26,451 bases of DNA from Pleurotus djamor. Lineage: Eukaryota; Basidiomycota; Agaricomycetes; Agaricales; Pleurotaceae. Under the pieces are notes generated by a model. That model did not search any database, was not told the DNA's origin, and saw only the letters and a list, made by a program, of their open reading frames with translations. Shown one piece after another: positions 21,201-26,451 of the stretch. The position numbers were made by a program, and so were the translations under genes. Every line of letters begins with the position of its first letter. Position 1 is the first letter of the stretch. The DNA is taken from positions 1 through 26,451 of the forward strand of contig JAPEVF010000636.1 of the NCBI GenBank assembly GCA_029747585.1, read 5' to 3'.

Positions 21201-22357
21201 TTAGATAATTTTATGAACCTTATAGCTGCGGTGGAAACCGCGAACATGCTGGCCATTGATACGCAACACGCGGTCTCATACAAGGGGTACATACAATCAT
21301 ACGTCGACGGTATCAAGACGCTCTATCCACATTTTCGCATCCGACCAAATTTCCATCTCGCCTTGCACATAGAGGAATTCCTGACCCATTTCGGACCCGT
21401 CCATTCCTACCGAACTTTTGGTGCGGAGCGGTATAATTATTTTCTGCAAAACACAAACACAAACCGGAAGCACGGTAAGCATATCTGCTGGCCCATAGTG
21501 ATCACTCATCTAGTGATTATTCGTAGGAGAGATGGAGACAACCTACTTGATGACAGCTTCAAGGATGTCAAACTTGTATGCCCTAATGAATGACAACGAA
21601 CTCAAGGAGGTTGCTTCAGATCTCGTAGCGGCATTTCAGAAGCACGTCAACATCGATGGGCGAGGCACGCGAATCGTCGATGCCCTTACTCTCCAGCCGT
21701 TGCGCNGCGCGGAGGGGGAGGGAGAGGGGACAAAAACGGGAATACAATTGTCTAAAGAAGTGACGGCGGCCCTCCTGAATCGTCTGAATCGGGAATCTGG
21801 ATATGAATTGTATACATCCACTTACCATCCAAGAGAAAGCAAGCACCAACTTGGTTTCATCAATACCGCTACCCGGTGCACCAAAGTGGTCGTTCGCGGC
21901 GTCCTGTTCCAGTCTGTGTCAGTCTCCCAAGGAAACAGTCATATCATTTTTCGGGACGCAGGGGGTTCTGACGTTGCTGGACAAATTCAAGAAATCTTGC
22001 TCCACCAACGGAGGAAGAAGGGAGCCGAAGCTCTCATAACGGAAACGTTTCTTGTTGTGAGGACTTTTGCCCAGCTAATTCCGCCACACATGGCTCTGGA
22101 TCCGTATCGAAGGTATCCCATGGCTGGGGGGCTGTATTATTCGCACTGGGACGATTCTATACACATCATCAGACCGAAGGAGATCATCTGCCACTTCGCG
22201 AAGACGTCAAGCTTGGATTTCGGGATCCCTGACGCCGATTGTATTCATGTTCTACCACTGAATCGAGTGAGTCTTTTACTACGCCTTGATGAGTCGACTA
22301 ACTTTGGACTAGCTGATGGATTCAATTGAGTCCAGACAGGACGACTTGCATGTTTAA
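18225..22357 (+). CDS. Tnp2-like (CACTA/EnSpm-type) DNA transposase, about 1275 aa
   Basis: Cuts and moves its own DNA element in the nucleus. Exons 18225-18503, 18555-18960, 19012-20504, 20555-20800, 20856-21474, 21527-22266 and 22313-22357 (TAA); all phases agree. In order: an N-terminal zinc-like motif (CKCSTC, with a later Cys and His), a hydrophobic helical region, a CCPKC pair, and the catalytic core. In the core, CLDGFNPSG carries a candidate first Asp, CDSLAARQVSGF a candidate second Asp followed by FFCTLC, and then come LPYWNPIKFTVIDTMHNLFL, a SAP-like DNA-binding segment (RGDLAAACEHLKLSKEGTKA, from about 20714) and GKLSADQWR, FGPVHSYRTFGAERYN and NTNTNRKHG. The length and motif order match intact fungal Tnp2 proteins. 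The 18961-19011 intron is a multiple of three without a stop and could be retained. One N at 21706 is the only blemish. Element ends were not found. Confidence 0.85.
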
Positions 22358-22798
22358 TACTCCCGATTACGACTAGACGTTACAAATTTTCGCTTTGACA
22401 TCAATCAGTTGGGGCGTTACCAAACTTAGGACTTAGATGGACTCGAAGCAGTTTGGGGACGAAGAAGTCGTGTGTATTTGATTCTGTACTTGATTCCGGG
22501 CTACAACGAAAGTTACTTTACTATTGCGAATGTGTGGCTACGTATCGTCTACCTACGACATGGTGGGAAGAGGGAAGACGTCCACAGACGTCTTCCTGGG
22601 TTTATAAGCTCTCAGCCAATCTCGGGATTTGCCGTGCTAAGCTTTTTCTATAAATTTAAATATTTATCGGTAGATCCCGAGTTCTTATTCCCGGTTATGT
22701 TTCCCAGTCCTCTGAGCACGTGAAACTTCCCTTTTCCCTTTCGACGACTTCAGTAGACATACTAGGAGTGTACAAAGACAACACTGTATGGTAGAAAA
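22358..22798. other. Spacer between transposase and Spt5-like gene, with a perfect hairpin
   Basis: Should contain the transposase 3' untranslated region and perhaps the end of the element. A perfect inverted repeat with 10-bp arms sits at 22573-22596. AT-rich DNA follows (around 22647-22670). No coding signal was seen. Confidence 0.45.
22573..22596. repeat. Perfect 10-bp inverted repeat with a 4-base loop
   Basis: GGAAGACGTC, loop CACA, then GACGTCTTCC. It lies 216 bp after the transposase stop codon. It could be a transposase binding site, a subterminal repeat or an RNA 3'-end structure. The GAAGACGTC core recurs at 26089-26096 and 26421-26428. Confidence 0.7.
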
Positions 22799-25602
22799 AT
22801 GAGTGAAAAAANCTTCGAAATACAGAAAATACGACTCGGTAAATACACGAGACTCCTTTCCACCACAAAAACACTGAAGTGGAACCGACAGATCCGTCAT
22901 TTTTTGGACATCGAGGCAGATGTTGGTGGTGCCTCGGAGGAAGAATCAGATTCCGAGGAGGATCATGAGGCTCAGGCAGAGAAAGGTAAGTTCAGGCACC
23001 TTACCCAGAGTCGAGCTTCAGCAAAAATGTAAATGTCGGTACCTATGACAGATTTTATAGTTCCTCCAAATGAGGAATCTGCATCCGAGGACATCCACCA
23101 AGAGAGTTCTCGCCTGCCTGGCCGTCTGCACGATTTTGAGCAAGACCGAGAAGATGCCCTTAGCCAGGCGCAGGACATACTTTCTAGATACCATGAAACT
23201 CAAGGAGGCGTCACAATCGAGAAACCTTCCTCTCCTTGGGAAGATCCAATACGGTTCATGCCGTCCATTAAAGATCCTGACCTCTGGCGGGTTCGGGTTC
23301 AAGTATGTATCTTGTCCCATCGCACGATCCAGACTTATAATAATCCATGCTTTCATAGAAGGGGTTGGAGATGCAGGTCATTTCCACAATTCTGCTTCGC
23401 GCCTTAAATCGAAATATCCCCGTTGCCTCTACTTTTTTCAAACCCGAAATTCCTGGCTTCATCTATATTGAAGGTTCCTATGCCGATTGTATGGCTGCAG
23501 TCAGAGGAGTTGATGGTATTCGCTTGCGTTTCGATAGCGTAACTCAAATTGAGTTAGTCAATCTCAGCGATCGCATAGCGGTATTGAACCAGTCGAGTCT
23601 GGATATACGTCAACTACGCTCTTCGTTCGTACGAATCCAAGACCGCAGTATTTATCGCTATGACCTCGCGTATGTACTTTCTGTGTCCTCCAACTCTTTC
23701 GCGAGGGTACTCGTTGTACCCCGCAACGCCGATATTTGCCCATCGTCAGGTCGCAAGCGCAGATCCCCTGGTAAACCATGCATCGCTCGCTCTCCGTGGT
23801 CCGATGACCTTGAAGGTGTTTTCCCCCTCCCCCCCATTGAACGATGGGAAACGCTATCTCGAAGGCCTCGAGATCCGCCGAATTCACTGTCGGCACTTGC
23901 GACCAGCTGCCATCCCGACCGTTCAAGAACTTACTCTCTTCGAAACATCCCCGCTATACAATCCTGAAGCATCGGAAATAACTGAATTTACTGCCGCCGT
24001 TCTCCGTCAAAAAGAGTGGCGCGTCCCTTTGGAAGGGGGGGAGGATGTTATTATCATTTCTGGTGCATTCCGAGGGGTCAAAGGCAGGATACGTGAGGTC
24101 TTCCTTGCCACCACCAGGATAACTGCGACTAACTTGGAAGAAATGGGACCTTTCGAGGCCCTTGTCACCGATGCTCAGGCCAGCGTGCCCATCAGCATAG
24201 GCGCCCATGTCGAAATCATAGCCGGTCCCTATCATGGGGCTTGTGGTCGCGTTCTCGATATCCATGATATGTTTGCGGTCATCCAGCCTTTTTCTACTGG
24301 TACGGATCATCGACCCATCGAAATTGAAATCCCAACGTCTGAGCTCATGCGAAGCTTTGACATTGGCGATTTCATCGAAATCCACGATGGTGAACATTGT
24401 GGTTTAACGGGATTTGTCGTCGAGCTCAATGCCAATATTGCGTCTATCTTCCTCCATGAGTCTAGTAGTGATGTCGCTACACCTCAACCAGTCATGGTGC
24501 GTGCCATTCTAGATGCCTTGTCAGATCTCCGACTCAACGGCTGTACCAGATTTCCGCCACCATCTTCAGTATCAAGAAGTGTACACGGCTGCAACTAGCC
24601 AGCCACTCGGCTAATCTCCAAGATCAGCCACCAATCGATTTTACTCATACACCAGATAGGTTTCGTGGCTTAGAGGTCCTCCTTGTCAAACACAATCTTT
24701 ATAAAGGACGATTCGGTTACATCGTCGGACACTCCTTCTCGACACGAGGGGCAGGAAGTTCCTGCCGGGAGCAGTTAATTTTCCAAGTCAACCCAGGCAT
24801 CAGCATATCGACCTATACAATTGAGGCCACGCCTGAGCAGCTCGAAGAAAAATAGTGAGATTCCATCATTCATCCCTGTACTCAGTGCTTATGGTCCACC
24901 TAGCACCCGGTTGCCTATTCTTCAAGCCGCCTATCTCCCTAGGGACCTTCTGCGACCAAGGAGCATTACCCTGCGTAGTCCCACACCACCACACGCCAGC
25001 ACTCCACTTTCATTCAGTAGTAGGGTTGGTACACCAGTAGGGACTCCAAATGCCTATCAAAGCACATGTACGTCTCACGCACTCACATTGCCACTACTCT
25101 AAAGAAACCTTCCTCTGCAGTCACACAACATTGGCTCGCCCGACCCGGTATCAAGAATCACAAGTGTGGTGTTATCGTTCGGAGAACGGACGAGCAGCGT
25201 TCTGTCTGGGGAGAAGTATCACGCCCTGCTTTTCGGCTCGGAGCGTACGAAGGACAACGAGGTTATACGATCATCACAAACGCAGACGATTTGTTAGACG
25301 CCAACACCACCGTCAATGTCAGACTCGATGGAGGCACGAATCGAACTTTTCGTCTTTGTCATCTCGACCCAGTACAAGATCCCGAACTCTTTCAAGTTGG
25401 AATACGTGTGGTTATCATCGGGCCCGACCTTCTCGAGAATCATTCTTTCTACGGTCAATACGCATACATCTACCCATGCACCTATCCACTCCCCGAGCGT
25501 CAACGATTATGCTACCTTGAGTCTCAACAATGGACTTACTTTGATATAGCATCTTTGTGCTTCTCTGGTGACTTGGCTGAGTGGAGAGGTCACATCGTCT
25601 AA
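22799..25602 (+). CDS. Spt5-like NGN/KOW transcription elongation factor paralog (frame change inside)
   Basis: Spt5 pairs with Spt4 and clamps RNA polymerase II during elongation. Exons 22799-22985, 23052-23302, 23359-24519, 24570-24854, 24904-25067 and 25121-25602. Domains in order: acidic N-terminus (EEESDSEEDHEAQ); NGN domain from DPDLWRVRVQKGLEMQVIST through GFIYIEGSYADCMAAVRG; KOW-like units at SFVRIQDRSIYRYDLAYVL, EDVIIISGAFRGVKGRIREV, GAHVEIIAGPYHGACGRVLD, GDFIEIHDGEHCGLTGFVVE and LEVLLVKHNLYKGRFGYIVG; a Ser/Thr/Pro stretch (SRVGTPVGTPN) in place of the usual C-terminal repeats; and a final KOW-like part with GIRVVIIGPDLLENHSFYGQ. The reading frame must shift by one between about 23770 and 23865, near a C-rich run at 23823-23835: an indel, a sequencing error or an unresolved intron. 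At about 843 codons it is shorter than yeast Spt5 (about 1060). It is probably a diverged paralog, not the essential copy. Confidence 0.72.
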
Positions 25603-25724
25603 GTGTCGCGCTCCGTGTCGGCTGGTTGTTGGTTTATTGTTTTCATTCCAATCATCAGTCATACTTATATTCCTCACATACTATTCAACTCCTTTTCTCA
25701 TCGTTACTACCGTTTTCGCCCCAA

Positions 25725-25790
25725 CGTTTTGCTTTTGCCCTTGGTTATGCTTTTGCCCCATCGTTATGCTTTTGCCCCATCGGCTTGCTT
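25725..25790 (+). repeat. Imperfect tandem repeat of a TTATGCTTTTGCCCC unit
   Basis: About three diverging copies of an 18-19-bp unit (GTTATGCTTTTGCCCCATC and variants) lie next to each other inside the pyrimidine-rich region. Confidence 0.55.
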
Positions 25791-26083
25791 TCGCACTCAT
25801 CGTTGCTATCGCTATCGCTCTCGCCATTTTACTCGTCGCTGTTACCACTTTTCGCGCATCGTTGCTATCACTTCTGTTCATCTTCGTTACCACTTTTCAC
25901 TCGCTGTTGTTATCACTTTACGCCCATCGCTATCATCGCTTTCGCATCGATTATTGACAATCTGCTCTCGTTTGCTATCAGTGTTCATAACTATCGCTGC
26001 CGTCCCCGTTTTCTGCCCGTAATTTCCAATGGACATTTCTTTTTTAATTTGAGACTCTTGGGGACGGTTAGGCGAAGTCATCT

Positions 26084-26428
26084 TGTCGAAGACGTCTCCG
26101 ACCCCGAATTACGGGAAAATGCCCAAATTAGGATGTGACTGTTTGAGCAGACCTAGCCCCTCGATATTATCACCTCAAGGCGGCCATGAGACATCCTTCG
26201 GATATCGAGCGGATGCGCCCTGATTAGATGTCGTGAAGGCCAGATAATACAAAGCGACGTACCCTCGTTAACTGTCACCTCAAGGCGGGCATGAGGCTAC
26301 TGGGACAAGGCCCGGCTTCAAGATATGCCTTGAGGCTGCTAGACTGCAACGTGACCGCCAGCGACGTCATTGACAGTCTTTGTCCTTGTTCAGGGGATAT
26401 CCCTATTCAGACTGGTGTCGAAGACGTC
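26084..26428. repeat. 13-bp direct repeat TGTCGAAGACGTC, two copies
   Basis: Identical copies at 26084-26096 and 26416-26428. The core GAAGACGTC also forms the arms of the hairpin at 22573-22596 downstream of the transposase. Confidence 0.5.
26170..26295. repeat. 21-bp direct repeat pair, 105 bp apart
   Basis: TCACCTCAAGGCGG(C/G)CATGAG occurs at 26170-26190 and 26275-26295 with a single mismatch. A degenerate inverted copy of the core (GCCTTGAGGC) follows at about 26326-26335. The spacing suggests subterminal repeats of a mobile element. Confidence 0.6.
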
Positions 26429-26451
26429 CCTGCTGCGTCTTGAAGTGTCCC

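Larger units (their letters stand above)
25603..26451. other. Non-coding right end: pyrimidine-rich repeats and short direct repeats
   Basis: From about 25640 to 25960 the plus strand is dominated by imperfect pyrimidine-rich repeats such as ATGCTTTTGCCCC and ATCGTTGCTATC. They keep several frames open by composition, so I do not call a gene. Beyond 26060 lie two direct repeat families (listed separately). This may be the 3' flank of the Spt5-like gene followed by the edge of another mobile element. Confidence 0.45.

Noticed and set aside
18225..22357. Classification as a KDZ or Plavaka transposase
   Set aside because: The motif order (DGFNPSG, CDSLAARQ, LPYWNP, GKLSADQWR, FGPVHS, NTNTN) is that of fungal Tnp2/CACTA transposases; the HQLLSPD-type landmark I associate with Plavaka is absent.
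24855..24885. 31-nt intron in the Spt5-like gene
   Set aside because: Too short; the acceptor at 24903 gives a normal 49-nt intron in the same frame.
25568..26138. Several overlapping open frames rich in Ser, Leu, Phe and Cys
   Set aside because: All three frames are open because of pyrimidine-rich low-complexity sequence; none has a motif or an exon structure.

Overview
The window is fungal nuclear DNA, most likely from an Agaricomycete basidiomycete. The genes are densely packed and cut by many short introns (mostly 45-60 nt, GT..AG, with CTRAY-type branch sites). It also holds a Tnp2/CACTA-type transposase and a WD40 membrane protein of kinds that are greatly expanded in that class. Single N bases occur at about 3137, 6266, 8442, 8452, 11840, 21706 and 22812, so it is draft-quality sequence. 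All gene models were spliced by eye by matching intron phases and by comparing paralogs inside the window; none has transcript support.

Layout. 1-3001 (+): 3' part of a gene whose upstream half is a tandem array of symmetric phase-1 exons, followed by a conserved C-terminal domain. 3308-4635 (-): nucleoplasmin-like/FKBP-like protein A. 5241-6006 (+): small protein with a C-terminal membrane segment. 6272-7327 (+): coiled-coil RING protein. 7328-8868: no recognisable gene. 8869-10114 (+): FKBP-like protein B, a paralog of A. 10300-11255 (+): small single-span membrane protein. 11256-11928: purine-rich low-complexity DNA. 11929-14241 (-): a second member of the family seen at 1-3001. 14473-15294 (+): small coiled-coil protein with a hydrophobic C-terminus. 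15689-16454 (+): unknown 238-aa protein. 16480-18164 (-): WD40 protein with a membrane anchor. 18225-22357 (+): Tnp2 transposase with a SAP-like segment, apparently uninterrupted. 22799-25602 (+): Spt5-like NGN/KOW protein with one probable frame problem. 25603-26451: pyrimidine-rich repeats and short direct repeats.

How the genes may relate. Two gene types occur twice (the FKBP-like pair and the family containing a GVDGMSSDES motif). Three short genes end in a membrane segment, and each lies next to one of these larger soluble genes. The right third is mobile-element related: transposase, WD40 protein only 60 bp away, and a non-canonical Spt5-like gene downstream. This looks like an accessory, duplication-prone region rather than core housekeeping sequence. 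No shared pathway is proven. The strongest sequence-level novelty is the exon array at the left end, where exon plus intron units carrying Trp-in-acidic motifs have been multiplied, including a recent 424-bp two-unit duplication.
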